NCBI RefSeq assembly: GCF_001548375.1
Contig: NZ_AP017295.1
Location: 5,479,001-5,543,000, forward strand
DNA from: Nostoc sp. NIES-3756
GTDB taxonomy: Bacteria; Cyanobacteriota; Cyanobacteriia; Cyanobacteriales; Nostocaceae
Reading direction: 5' to 3'
Length of the DNA stretch: 64,000 bases
Shown: positions 38,389 to 46,681 of the stretch, one piece after another
Layout: every line of letters begins with the position of its first letter
Numbering within the stretch: the stretch's first letter is position 1
Notes under the pieces: generated by a model
Database searches by the model: none
What the model saw: the letters and a program-made list of their open reading frames with translations, nothing else
Told to the model about the DNA's origin: nothing
Translations under genes and position numbers: made by a program

Positions 38389-38682
38389 ATGGCCGTACTC
38401 ACAGGATTGACCTACGGAGGCAACACTTGGACACCTAAATTTGCCCAAGAAATTGACAAAGATAAATGTATCGGTTGTGGCAGATGTATTAAAGTATGTG
38501 GTTATCCTGTGTTAGATTTAAAAGCCCTCAACGAAGAAGGCGAATTTGTAGAAGATGAGGAAGATGATGAAATCGAGCGCAAAGTAATGGTAGTTGCTCA
38601 CCCAGAAAACTGCATTGGATGTCAAGCTTGTGCGCGGATTTGTCCTAAAAACTGCTACACCCACGCCACATTGGAAAATTAA
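38389..38682 (+). CDS. fdxB: nif-type 2[4Fe-4S] ferredoxin FdxB
   Basis: 97 residues. The first cluster motif is [11 protein letters not shown] (Cys27, 30, 33, 37) and the second [11 protein letters not shown] with an extra Cys (Cys75, 78, 81, 85, 89). An acidic linker ([10 protein letters not shown]) lies between. This matches ferredoxin III encoded near nif genes, which passes electrons in the nitrogenase system. GGAGAACACAC precedes the ATG and gives a good ribosome site. It lies between divergent patB and the Cox operon, the arrangement I recall from Anabaena, and is expected to be expressed in heterocysts. A hairpin at 38913-38932 may end its transcript. Confidence 0.92.
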   Translation: MAVLTGLTYGGNTWTPKFAQEIDKDKCIGCGRCIKVCGYPVLDLKALNEEGEFVEDEEDDEIERKVMVVAHPENCIGCQACARICPKNCYTHATLEN

Positions 38683-39156
38683 GCTACTAAGCAAAGAACA
38701 TTATTGGTTGCAAGGTAATAAGAGGGGAGAAAAAGGTTCAAAATTCAAAATTAATCTTGTGAATTTTGTAATTTTGGAAAGGGATTTTTGTTAGAAAAAA
38801 TACTACCGTAACATAGTAGAAAGTTCACGGTAAACAAAGGCGTAAATCACTAATTGTTAACTGTTAAACAGAAAATACTTGCTGAGAGAAATAATGATGT
38901 TCTTTGGAATAGAGGCGCGTAGTTACGCGCCTTTACTTTTATGAATATGCAGGAAGTTATTATTAAGTTTTTAAGGGAAGATGTGAAGATAAATGGAATA
39001 ATTCCCGTAAGTCTTATAAGTCTAAGCTAGAAAGTAAATAAGTGAAATATCAGGTATTGGGAACTGATGATTAGGAATTGGTTGCTAGCGGTAGTTCAGC
39101 GATGACCAATTACCAATTACCAATTACCAATTACCATAAATAAATGAGTAGGTGGT
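38683..39156. other. intergenic region between fdxB and coxB
   Basis: About 470 bases. It contains the hairpin at 38913-38932 and, at about 39100-39135, tandem ACCAATT repeats ending 21 bases before the coxB start. No gene is supported. It probably contains the coxB promoter. Confidence 0.55.
38913..38940 (+). terminator. terminator-like hairpin after fdxB
   Basis: Perfect 9-base arms AGGCGCGTA (38913-38921) and TACGCGCCT (38924-38932) with a two-base loop, followed by TTACTTTTA. It lies 230 bases after the fdxB stop. Confidence 0.6.
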
Positions 39157-40125
39157 ATGCAACAAATTCCTGTTTCACTGTGGACTCTAATTGCGGGGAT
39201 AATAGTTGGAGTCGCCAGTCTTTGGCTTGGTCAACATCACAATCTACTGCCTATTGAAGCATCACAACAAGCGCCTTTGGTCGATGGCTTTTTTAATATT
39301 ATGTTTACCATTGCCGTGGCGCTATTCTTGGTAGTGGAAGGCACGATTTTGATTTTCCTGTTTAAATATCGTCGTCGTCGCGGTGATAATACTGATGGTT
39401 TGCCAGTAGAAGGAAACCTTCCTCTAGAAGTTTTTTGGACAGCGATTCCATCAATAATTGTGATTTGTTTGGGTATCTACAGTGTAGATGTCTACAATCA
39501 AATGGGAGGATTAGAGCCTGGAAGTCATCCCCATTCTTCATCTCACGTAGCTCATGCTTCGGGAAGTGCCATAGCTGCTACTCTCAATGATACCGCCACT
39601 GCACCAGGTATCGGCATCGGGGCGAATCCCACAAATCAAGGTAACAACGCAGACTTAGTTATCAATGTAACTGGGATGCAGTTTGCTTGGTTATTTGACT
39701 ATCCCAATAACGGTATATCTGCCGGAGAATTACACGTTCCCGTGGGTGCTGATGTGCAACTCAATCTGACAGCACAGGATGTGATTCACTCATTCTGGGT
39801 TCCCCAATTCCGGCTCAAGCAAGACGCAATTCCCGGTATCCCTACCCAATTAAGATTCGTCGCTACTAAGCCAGGAACATATCCGGTAGTGTGTACTGAA
39901 TTATGTGGTGGTTATCATGGTTCGATGCGGACACAGGTTATTGTCCACACACCAGAGGAATTTGATAGTTGGTTAGCAGAAAATCAGGTGGCGCAACAGC
40001 AAAATCTCCAACAAGCTGTGGCAATTAATCCAGCTAGTTTATCACCATCCGAGTTTCTCGCACCTCACACCCACAATATGGGGATTAATGCAGAGGCGTT
40101 GGAGTCGTTAGTCAATAGTCAATAG
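39157..40125 (+). CDS. coxB: cytochrome c oxidase subunit II (heterocyst-type cox2 operon)
   Basis: 322 residues. Two N-terminal membrane helices (about 7-25 and 45-70, the second being TIAVALFLVVEGTILIFLF) are followed by the CuA domain. Ligands are readable: His in DVIHSFWVPQF, the Cys-Glu-Leu-Cys motif CTELCGGYHGSM with its His and Met. It accepts electrons from cytochrome c or plastocyanin and passes them to subunit I. In Anabaena a second oxidase of this kind is heterocyst-specific and lowers oxygen around nitrogenase. It is preceded by ACCAATT repeats and followed by AGTCAAT repeats within its 3' end. Confidence 0.95.
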   Translation: MQQIPVSLWTLIAGIIVGVASLWLGQHHNLLPIEASQQAPLVDGFFNIMFTIAVALFLVVEGTILIFLFKYRRRRGDNTDGLPVEGNLPLEVFWTAIPSIIVICLGIYSVDVYNQMGGLEPGSHPHSSSHVAHASGSAIAATLNDTATAPGIGIGANPTNQGNNADLVINVTGMQFAWLFDYPNNGISAGELHVPVGADVQLNLTAQDVIHSFWVPQFRLKQDAIPGIPTQLRFVATKPGTYPVVCTELCGGYHGSMRTQVIVHTPEEFDSWLAENQVAQQQNLQQAVAINPASLSPSEFLAPHTHNMGINAEALESLVNSQ

Positions 40126-40160
40126 TCAATAGTCAACAGTCAATAGTTAATACGTTACTT
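40125..40160. repeat. short tandem repeat (AGTCAAT)
   Basis: Copies of AGTCAAT and variants run from about 40110 across the coxB stop codon to 40150, so the last residues of CoxB (VNSQ) are encoded by repeat DNA. Confidence 0.8.
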
Positions 40161-40217
40161 ACTTTGGACTATGGACTGTGGACTTTGGACTCTTCAAAAG
40201 AAATTGCAAATATACCT

Positions 40218-41888
40218 ATGACACGAGTTGAATTTCCACCACACCTACCACCAGATGATAATGAACAGAAAAATCTGGTGGTTGGACATACCTTACATCT
40301 TCCGGCTTGGAAGTGGCGAGATTACTTTACTTTTAATGTAGATCACAAGGTTATTGGTATCCAATACCTGGTAACGGCGTTTGTGTTCTATCTTATCGGT
40401 GGGTTGATGGCGATCGCTATCCGTACCGAATTAGCAACACCTGATGCAGACTTGATCGACCCGAATCTGTACAACGCTTTCATGACCAACCACGGAACAA
40501 TCATGATTTTCCTCTGGATTGTTCCCAGTGCGATCGGTGGATTTGGTAATTATCTCATTCCCCTGATGATTGGGGCGAGGGATATGGCGTTTCCTAAACT
40601 GAATGCGATCGCCTTTTGGTTGAACCCACCAGCCGGCTTACTCTTGTTACTGAGTTTCGTGTTTGGTGGTTCTCAATCTGGTTGGACGGCTTACCCACCT
40701 TTGAGTCTGGTGACAGCGCCAATGGCTCAAACTCTGTGGATATTAGCAATTGTATTAGTTGGGACTTCTTCAATTCTGGGTTCTGTGAACTTCGTCGTTA
40801 CTATATTAATGATGAAAGTTCCCAGCATGAAATGGGATCAATTACCTTTGTTCTGCTGGGCAATTTTGGCTACTTCTGTACTGGCACTACTTTCTACACC
40901 AGTGTTAGCTGCGGGTTTGGTATTGCTACTATTTGACCTCAACTTTGGGACTTCCTTTTTCAAACCAGATGCTGGTGGTAACGTCATCATCTATCAACAC
41001 TTGTTCTGGTTCTACTCTCACCCGGCAGTATATTTAATGATTCTGCCCATCTTCGGTATCATGTCCGAAGTGATTCCCGTTCATGCGCGCAAACCAATTT
41101 TTGGCTATAAGGCGATCGCCTATTCTAGTGTAGCTATCTGCGTTGTCGGCTTGTTCGTTTGGGTTCACCACATGTTTACCAGTGGTACACCCGGCTGGAT
41201 GCGGATGTTCTTCACAATCTCTACTTTGATTGTGGCGGTTCCCACTGGTGTGAAAATTTTCGGTTGGGTTGCAACCTTATGGGGTGGGAAGATTCGCTTT
41301 ACTAGCGCCATGTTGTTCGCTGTTGGCTTGCTATCTATGTTTGTCATGGGCGGATTAAGCGGCGTAACAATGGGTACAGCACCCTTCGATGTCCACGTTC
41401 ACGACACATACTATGTAGTGGCACACTTCCACTACGTCTTGTTTGGTGGTTCTGTGTTTGGGATTTATGCCGGTATTTATCACTGGTTCCCCAAAATGAC
41501 CGGACGCAAGTTGAACGAAGTTTGGGGTCGGATTCACTTTGCCCTCACCTTGGTGGGAACTAACTTGACTTTCTTACCAATGCACAAGTTGGGTTTACAA
41601 GGTATGCCTCGCCGGGTGGCGATGTATGACCCCCAGTTTGTTGATTTGAATGTGCTTTGTACTGTTGGGGCGTTTATTTTGGGGTTATCAGTCATACCTT
41701 TTGCTATCAATATTATCTGGAGTTGGAGCAAAGGAGAATTGGCTGGTGATAATCCTTGGGAAGCTTTGAGTCTGGAATGGACTACTAGTTCCCCTCCTTT
41801 GGTGGAGAATTGGGAAGTTTTACCAGTGGTGACTCATGGGCCTTATGAATATGGTCATTCGTCGGAAGTAGGTGTGTTAGAGACCTAA
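40218..41888 (+). CDS. coxA: cytochrome c oxidase subunit I
   Basis: 556 residues from the ATG at 40218 (MTRVEFPPHLPP); a frame-open start at 40164 would add 18 residues. There are twelve membrane helices. Heme ligand His is in FMTNHGTIMIF, CuB and the Tyr-linked His in LFWFYSHPAVYLMIL, further His pair in VWVHHMFTSG, and heme a/a3 ligands in HDTYYVVAHFHYVLFGG. It is an aa3-type terminal oxidase subunit that reduces oxygen and pumps protons in thylakoid or honeycomb membranes. It is followed by paired GC-rich hairpins before coxC. Confidence 0.96.
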   Translation: MTRVEFPPHLPPDDNEQKNLVVGHTLHLPAWKWRDYFTFNVDHKVIGIQYLVTAFVFYLIGGLMAIAIRTELATPDADLIDPNLYNAFMTNHGTIMIFLWIVPSAIGGFGNYLIPLMIGARDMAFPKLNAIAFWLNPPAGLLLLLSFVFGGSQSGWTAYPPLSLVTAPMAQTLWILAIVLVGTSSILGSVNFVVTILMMKVPSMKWDQLPLFCWAILATSVLALLSTPVLAAGLVLLLFDLNFGTSFFKPDAGGNVIIYQHLFWFYSHPAVYLMILPIFGIMSEVIPVHARKPIFGYKAIAYSSVAICVVGLFVWVHHMFTSGTPGWMRMFFTISTLIVAVPTGVKIFGWVATLWGGKIRFTSAMLFAVGLLSMFVMGGLSGVTMGTAPFDVHVHDTYYVVAHFHYVLFGGSVFGIYAGIYHWFPKMTGRKLNEVWGRIHFALTLVGTNLTFLPMHKLGLQGMPRRVAMYDPQFVDLNVLCTVGAFILGLSVIPFAINIIWSWSKGELAGDNPWEALSLEWTTSSPPLVENWEVLPVVTHGPYEYGHSSEVGVLET

Positions 41889-41896
41889 CCCCCTAA

Positions 41897-41960
41897 CCCC
41901 CTTCCCTTGTAGGGAAGGGGGGACAAGAAAGTAAATTCCCCTCTCCTTGTAGGAGAGGGG
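41897..41960 (+). promoter_or_regulatory. twin GC-rich hairpins between coxA and coxC
   Basis: Hairpin 1: CCCCCTTCCCT / AGGGAAGGGGG, arms of 11 bases around TGT (41897-41921). Hairpin 2: CCCCTCTCCT / AGGAGAGGGG, arms of 10 bases around TGT (41938-41960). The related arms and identical loops point to a duplicated element. No run of T follows, so read-through with mRNA processing is as likely as termination. They lie 9 bases after the coxA stop and 42 before the coxC start. Confidence 0.7.
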
Positions 41961-42001
41961 TGAGGGGAGAGGTCAGGAAAAACTTGATGGGAGAAGTAAA
42001 T

Positions 42002-42595
42002 ATGACTATTGCAACGGCGCATGAGGCTCATGAGGGACATGAGGCGCATCCAGATTTACGGGTTTGGGGATTGTTGACATTCCTGATTTCCGAGTCTTTA
42101 ATGTTTGGCGGCTTTTTTGCCACTTATCTGTTTTTTCGCGGAACTACAGAGGTGTGGCCACCGGAGGGGACTGAGGTAGAGTTATTTGTCCCAACAATTA
42201 ACACAATTATTCTGGTGTCTAGTAGCTTTGTCATTCACTTCGGTGATATGGCGATTAAAAAGGGTAATGTCTGGGGAATGCGGTTTTGGTATATCGTCAC
42301 CGCAATTATGGGGGCAGTATTTTTGGCTGGTCAGGTGTATGAGTACCAGAACTTAGGCTATGGTCTGACTACCAATGTCTTCGCCAATTGCTTCTATATC
42401 ATGACTGGTTTCCACGGACTGCACGTATTTATCGGGCTGTTATTGATTTTAGGTGTATTGTGGCGATCGCGTCGTCCTGGTCATTATTCAGCAACTAAAC
42501 ACATCGGCATCGAAATGGCAGAAATTTACTGGCACTTCGTAGACATCATTTGGATTATTCTGTTCACCTTAGTGTACATCCTCAACATTTTGTAA
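42002..42595 (+). CDS. coxC: cytochrome c oxidase subunit III
   Basis: 197 residues from the ATG at 42002 (MTIATAHEAHEG), preceded by GGGAGAAG; an open frame from 41960 extends further. The N-terminus is His/Glu-rich (AHEAHEGHEAHPDLR). Five membrane helices follow, with the family motifs LTFLISESLMFGGFFATY, MTGFHGLHVFIGL and WHFVDIIWIILFTLVYI. Subunit III stabilises the oxidase. The length fits the short bacterial form. It follows coxA after a twin-hairpin spacer and precedes a small hypothetical gene. Confidence 0.94.
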   Translation: MTIATAHEAHEGHEAHPDLRVWGLLTFLISESLMFGGFFATYLFFRGTTEVWPPEGTEVELFVPTINTIILVSSSFVIHFGDMAIKKGNVWGMRFWYIVTAIMGAVFLAGQVYEYQNLGYGLTTNVFANCFYIMTGFHGLHVFIGLLLILGVLWRSRRPGHYSATKHIGIEMAEIYWHFVDIIWIILFTLVYILNIL

Positions 42596-42673
42596 AGGGT
42601 AATAGGTAATGGGTAATAGTTTTTCCAATTACCCATTAGCTATTATCAATTACCCATTACCCAGGAGGTTATT

Positions 42674-43159
42674 TTGCACACCAACACCCAAGAATTTTCC
42701 TGGTTTCAAGTTCCCGAAGATATCAAAAAGTTATTAATTTTAGCAGCACAGAATTGGGAAAATACTTTAGAGTCAGAGAAATATATTCAAGAAGCTCTGA
42801 GAAACACAGGAGGAAATACCGATGTATTAGTAGCTGCTTATAGGTTTTTTTACTATAAAAATAATTATTCCTTGGCATTGCAAACAACTTACGAATTATT
42901 AGATAAAATTAAAAAATCAGAGAACTTTCCTGATGAATGGGATCAACTTAAACCTGTACTAATCAATCGACGGGAAGAATCTCAAATCAGGTTGTACTTG
43001 AACGCTTATGCAGCCGCAGGATTGGTATTAGCTAAGTTAGGGGAAATCGAGCGAGCTAAGGAAATCAGCATGAGAGTCAAGGAAATTGATGACAAGCATG
43101 ATTTCGGAGCAGGAATCCTCCTGGATGTTTTGACACGTCCAGCAGATGAAGATGATTAA
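42674..43159 (+). CDS. TTG-started protein downstream of coxC, TPR-like helices
   Basis: 161 residues. The start is TTG at 42674 with a strong AGGAGG at 42663-42668 and a five-base spacer, so the ribosome site decides the start. The protein is helical, with Tyr/Leu patterns (YRFFYYKNNYSLALQTTYEL, YLNAYAAAGLVLAKLGEIER) suggesting two or three TPR-like hairpins. The C-terminus ends in acidic PADEDD. I do not recognise a named family. It is conserved in position after the Cox operon as I recall from Anabaena. It might assist the oxidase or the downstream cysteine and nif-related genes; the function is unknown. Confidence 0.75.
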   Translation: MHTNTQEFSWFQVPEDIKKLLILAAQNWENTLESEKYIQEALRNTGGNTDVLVAAYRFFYYKNNYSLALQTTYELLDKIKKSENFPDEWDQLKPVLINRREESQIRLYLNAYAAAGLVLAKLGEIERAKEISMRVKEIDDKHDFGAGILLDVLTRPADEDD

Positions 43160-43162
43160 TTT

Positions 43163-43229
43163 AGTTAACAGTTAACAGCTAACAGTTAACAGTTAACAAT
43201 CAACAGTCAACAGTTATCAGTTAACAACC
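43163..43229. repeat. short tandem repeat (AACAGTT)
   Basis: Roughly nine units of AACAGTT and variants (AACAGCT, AACAATC, CAACAGTC) between the TPR-like gene and the small ORF at 43230. Confidence 0.9.
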
Positions 43230-43397
43230 ATGAAACTTTTCTCTTTCTCTTTTTTCACCGCATCTTCCTCAGAACCTATATCTACAACTCCTAATAATAA
43301 CGAGTTATTTCCCTCTACAGTCGTGGCTCCCACTTTACCAAGTGTGTCGCGTCCTAACGTAACTACACCTGTGTTTGTATTCCCGAAAATTTCTTAA
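43230..43397 (+). CDS. possible 55-residue small protein
   Basis: ATG at 43230, TAA at 43395-43397. The protein begins MKLFSFSFFTASSSEP and is Ser/Thr/Pro-rich (TTPNNNELFPSTVVAPTLPS) with no Cys. It is not recognised. The repeat just upstream gives AGTTAACAACC, which is not a strong ribosome site. It sits in the right orientation between two expressed genes and ends 17 bases before the cupin start, so it could be translated from the same transcript. Confidence 0.4.
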   Translation: MKLFSFSFFTASSSEPISTTPNNNELFPSTVVAPTLPSVSRPNVTTPVFVFPKIS

Positions 43398-43414
43398 CTG
43401 AGAGTATAAATGTC

Positions 43415-44026
43415 ATGCAAGGTAGGGATTGGCTCCTGACTGGAGACGGTCAATATCAAGTGTGTAAATCTGTGCGAAGTTGGGATTTATTACAAGAGAA
43501 TTATCGCCTATATCGGTTCTTAACCGAAATGGAAGATGTTCTTGAGGGGGTAAGCGATGAATCAAGTCGTTTACCCGAAATCCGAATGCTCGTAAGACGC
43601 TTGATTGTAAATTCGTACTGGGTGCGAAGTCAGTATTTAGAGCCTTCCCCAACCACAGGAACCTCTGTTGTTCTCCTATACGATGAATTGGGTTTTCCCT
43701 TGACTGTGCAAACAGTAACTTTTGCACCTGGAACCCATTCTAATATTCATAATCACGGAACCTGGGGAGTTGTAGCGGTCTTAAAAGGGCAAGAAAAAAA
43801 TACTGTTTGGCGGCGCACAAAAACCCCAAATTCTCAAGACAAAATCGAACCCACGGGAGAAATTATCCTATCACCAGGAGACATTATTAGCTTAACTCCC
43901 GATGCAATTCATAGCGTCCAAGCAATAGGTGATGAACCAACTGTCACCTTTAATATCTATGGAGAAACTGACCCCAAACAAAGATTTGAGTTTGATGCAG
44001 TAACTCATAGTGTCAAGAAGTTTTAA
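43415..44026 (+). CDS. cupin, cysteine-dioxygenase-like
   Basis: 203 residues. The cupin metal site is visible: HSNIHNHGTWGVVAVLKG (about 109-126) with paired His, and TPDAIHSVQAIG (about 167-178) with the third His. This follows the type I cysteine dioxygenase layout, in which iron oxidises cysteine with oxygen to cysteine sulfinate. The Tyr-Cys crosslink pair cannot be judged without alignment. It precedes the NifO-like gene by 57 bases with AATTCGT repeats between. The convergent cysK gene lies downstream, so both ends of a small cysteine module are present. Consuming oxygen or adjusting cysteine in heterocysts is inference. Confidence 0.75.
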   Translation: MQGRDWLLTGDGQYQVCKSVRSWDLLQENYRLYRFLTEMEDVLEGVSDESSRLPEIRMLVRRLIVNSYWVRSQYLEPSPTTGTSVVLLYDELGFPLTVQTVTFAPGTHSNIHNHGTWGVVAVLKGQEKNTVWRRTKTPNSQDKIEPTGEIILSPGDIISLTPDAIHSVQAIGDEPTVTFNIYGETDPKQRFEFDAVTHSVKKF

Positions 44027-44060
44027 TTCGTAATTCGTAATTCGTAATTACGAATTATTT
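44026..44060. repeat. short tandem heptamer repeat (AATTCGT)
   Basis: Three copies of AATTCGT followed by the complementary-looking AATTACGAATT, between the cupin and NifO-like genes. It overlaps the cupin stop codon. Confidence 0.85.
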
Positions 44061-44083
44061 CCAATTTATTAGGAGATAGTTCA

Positions 44084-44581
44084 ATGGCTAGAGTGATTTT
44101 CTATGAAAAACCCGGTTGTAAGGGTGGTACTCGTCAGAAGGTCTTATTAACTGCGGCTGGACATGAAGTAATCACTTACAACCTACTTACAGAACCTTGG
44201 ACTGTGGAACGTCTGCGTTCATTTTTTGGCGATCGCCCTGTGTCAGAATGGTTCAATCGTTCCGCCCCACAGATAAAATCTGGCGAGGTAGTTCCCGAAC
44301 AACTGGACGAACAAACCGCCTTATTCTTAATGCTGAGAGAACCTCTATTAATTCGCCGTCCTTTACTACAAGTAGGCGATCGCCGTGAGGTGGGTTTCGA
44401 TGTAGAAACCGTCGATGCTTGGATTGGCTTAAAACCTGTAGATGAATCCTTCCGCGCCATGAGCGAAAGCCTCATGAGCCAAAATCTACAAGGCTGCGCC
44501 CACGGTAACGGACACAGCCACGACCACCACCACGACCATCAAGGTGGTTGCAACCATCACGCTCAACAAGAACATCGTTAG
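44084..44581 (+). CDS. NifO-like nitrogenase-associated protein with His-rich tail
   Basis: 165 residues. The N-terminal ~118 residues have a thioredoxin-like ArsC fold: VIFYEKPGCKGG with a Cys at residue 12, QKVLLTAAGHEV, LRSFFGDRPVSEWFNRSAP and LMLREPLLIRRPLLQ. This corresponds to the NifO/nitrogenase-associated protein group. The C-terminal tail (about 136-165) reads GCAHGNGHSHDHHHDH and continues with Cys and His, an evident metal-binding extension. TAGGAGATAG precedes the ATG. It is convergent with cysK across a perfect 34-base palindrome. A role in metal or sulfur handling for nitrogenase is inferred from the family and the tail. Confidence 0.85.
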   Translation: MARVIFYEKPGCKGGTRQKVLLTAAGHEVITYNLLTEPWTVERLRSFFGDRPVSEWFNRSAPQIKSGEVVPEQLDEQTALFLMLREPLLIRRPLLQVGDRREVGFDVETVDAWIGLKPVDESFRAMSESLMSQNLQGCAHGNGHSHDHHHDHQGGCNHHAQQEHR

Positions 44582-44588
44582 GGATAAT

Positions 44589-44622
44589 CAGTTAACAGTT
44601 ATCAGCTGATAACTGTTAACTG
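44589..44622. terminator. perfect 34-base palindrome between convergent genes
   Basis: Arms CAGTTAACAGTTATCAG (44589-44605) and CTGATAACTGTTAACTG (44606-44622) are exact complements with no loop. It starts 8 bases after the NifO-like stop and ends 7 bases before the cysK stop, so it could terminate both. The arms are built from AACAGTT-type repeat units. No long T run follows. Confidence 0.65.
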
Positions 44623-44628
44623 ACACAT

Positions 44629-45588
44629 CTACCGCACACTAGCAGCTTCAGCCGTCAAGTCTTGAAACAAAGGTGTGCTGAGGTAACGTTCACCGTAGGA
44701 AGGTTGAATCATCACAATTAACTTACCTGCATTCTCTGGTCGTTTCCCTACCTGTAAAGCTGCACATAAAGCTGCACCGGAGGAGATACCAGATAACAAG
44801 CCTTCTTCTCTGGCTAAACGCCGTCCGTAGACCATTGCTTGATCGTCGCTGACTCTGATGACTTCATCGACTAATTCTAGACGGAGGACATCAGGAACGA
44901 AACCTGCGCCGATACCTTGGATTTTGTGCGGCCCGGCTTGTCCACCGGAGAGAATGGGGCTATTGCTGGGTTCAACTGCGATCGCCTGAAAACTCGGTTT
45001 ACGTGGTTTAATGACCTCTGCAATACCTGTAATCGTTCCCCCAGTACCGACTCCAGCAATGACGATATCTACTTCACCGTCGGTATCATTCCAAATTTCC
45101 TCGGCAGTAGTTTCGCGGTGAATTTTGGGATTTGCTGGGTTACGGAACTGCTGCAACATATAGGCATTGGGAGTATTGGCCACTATTTCCTCGGCTTTGC
45201 GAATGGCTCCCCGCATACCTTCTGTACCGGGTGTCAACTCCAAAGTTGCACCATAAGCCCTTAACATTGCCCGTCTTTCTTGGCTCATAGTTTCTGGCAT
45301 AGTCAAAATTAAACGGTAGCCACGAGCTGCGGCTACCATCGCTAAAGCAATGCCTGTATTACCAGATGTTGGTTCTACTAAAATAGTTTTTCCTGGTGCA
45401 ATTAAACCTTCAGCTTCGGCTGAGTTAATCATACTCACGCCAATCCGGTCTTTTACTGAAGCAGCCGGATTCATGCCTTCTAATTTAACAACTATTCTGG
45501 CAGCTACTCCTTCTGCTTGCGGAATTTTATTGAGCTTAACTAAAGGTGTGCCGCCAATAAGTTCCGTTACATCATTAGCAATTTTCAT
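44629..45588 (-). CDS. cysK: cysteine synthase A
   Basis: 319 residues. The PLP Lys is in [10 protein letters not shown] (about 43-52); the substrate loop is [13 protein letters not shown] (about 68-80); the phosphate loop is [11 protein letters not shown] (about 178-188); and [18 protein letters not shown] sequence follows near 265. It makes cysteine from O-acetylserine and sulfide. TAGGAGTAG precedes the ATG. It is convergent with the NifO-like gene and adjacent to a cysteine-dioxygenase-like gene. Cysteine supplies sulfur for FeS clusters, which suits a nitrogen-fixation island. It is probably one of several cysteine synthases. Confidence 0.93.
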   Translation of the reverse strand: MKIANDVTELIGGTPLVKLNKIPQAEGVAARIVVKLEGMNPAASVKDRIGVSMINSAEAEGLIAPGKTILVEPTSGNTGIALAMVAAARGYRLILTMPETMSQERRAMLRAYGATLELTPGTEGMRGAIRKAEEIVANTPNAYMLQQFRNPANPKIHRETTAEEIWNDTDGEVDIVIAGVGTGGTITGIAEVIKPRKPSFQAIAVEPSNSPILSGGQAGPHKIQGIGAGFVPDVLRLELVDEVIRVSDDQAMVYGRRLAREEGLLSGISSGAALCAALQVGKRPENAGKLIVMIQPSYGERYLSTPLFQDLTAEAASVR

Positions 45589-46681
45589 GAATCTACTCCT
45601 AAAATCCTCAATTTAGAGTCAACTGTTTCCCTATAACAATCAGCTTATAACAATTAGCTTATATGTATTGGATTTACTAAATAAATTTGCGTGAAAATAT
45701 AGGTGAGGTACTCTCACTAAACCATAAAACTGGCGAACAAATAAAGCAGTTGAGAAACATTCACTAAACAATTTTCTTTTAAATGGCTTTTGTAAACGTA
45801 AATACATTTATATGTTAAAAAGTATTAAATTTCGCTTTTGAATGGAACTCTATTTTTGTGGCTCTCGTCCATTAACTAAGAATCGTAGAAATCACTTTGT
45901 ATTTAAGCCAACTTTTTACCCTTGTTTTCAAGATTTATAGAGATTTGATTTGCCGAATCCCTAGCATCTAACCTTATTGACCAGCAGATAGTATAATCTG
46001 AACTTATTTATAAATAATTAATAGTTTTTTACTAGTTGTTTCGATATACTCGCCAATAAATATATTGAGCTTGAGTACAAGTTCTCTGCCCAAAGTACTC
46101 AAGCTCAAATTTGCATTTATTAGCAGCATAGTTAGCTTTGAGCTTGATTTTAGGAATACTAGAACCCCGCTTCATCAATACTAGTACTCCACCCCAGAAA
46201 TACTAGTCCCTCTACCCCAAATAATTTTAATAATTCCTATGGTGTAAGGGGTTTGCGAGTTGAGTACAAAATTAATAAATTTAATAATCTTGATCCGACC
46301 CCAATAAACTAGGGATAAGAAAGTCGGCTGATATAAAACTAATAGGATTTACGCAGAGATTCCCCTCTACCCCCCGAAATTCAATGGGTAAAACCAAAGA
46401 ATCAGGGGGGACTTCTTAATCAATAAAATGCTATTAATGAACATTAATTTATAAACAAAACTGATAATTAATAACTTAGGTTAAGAGCTACAAGTATATT
46501 CTTAAGCAAAAGTTACGTCGTTTTTTTATGATTGATATTTTTAAATTATGACATATTTTTTTTACGACTGGTTTACTAGCTAAATCATCAAATTTAATCA
46601 AACACGAGAGCATAAAAATGTTTGTCACCACGCTTCCTACTCCCTACTCCCTACTTCTTTTTCTCAGCTAGGAGAGCAAAG
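45589..46681. other. intergenic region upstream of cysK
   Basis: About 1.09 kb without a supported gene. It contains the cysK promoter, the inverted repeat at 46065-46108, an uninformative stretch of ACTAGTACTCC / ACTAGTCCC words near 46180, and a C-rich and then G-rich patch near 46370-46415. No RNA gene was recognised. Confidence 0.55.
46065..46108. repeat. inverted repeat, 14-base arms
   Basis: TTGAGCTTGAGTAC (46065-46078) and GTACTCAAGCTCAA (46095-46108) are exact complements around a 16-base loop. No T run follows. It could be an operator or a small RNA hairpin in an otherwise empty region. Confidence 0.6.

Noticed and set aside
45589..46681. Possible small RNA or tRNA in the large gap before the membrane protein gene
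   Set aside because: Only one inverted repeat was found; no cloverleaf or promoter/terminator pair could be supported by eye.
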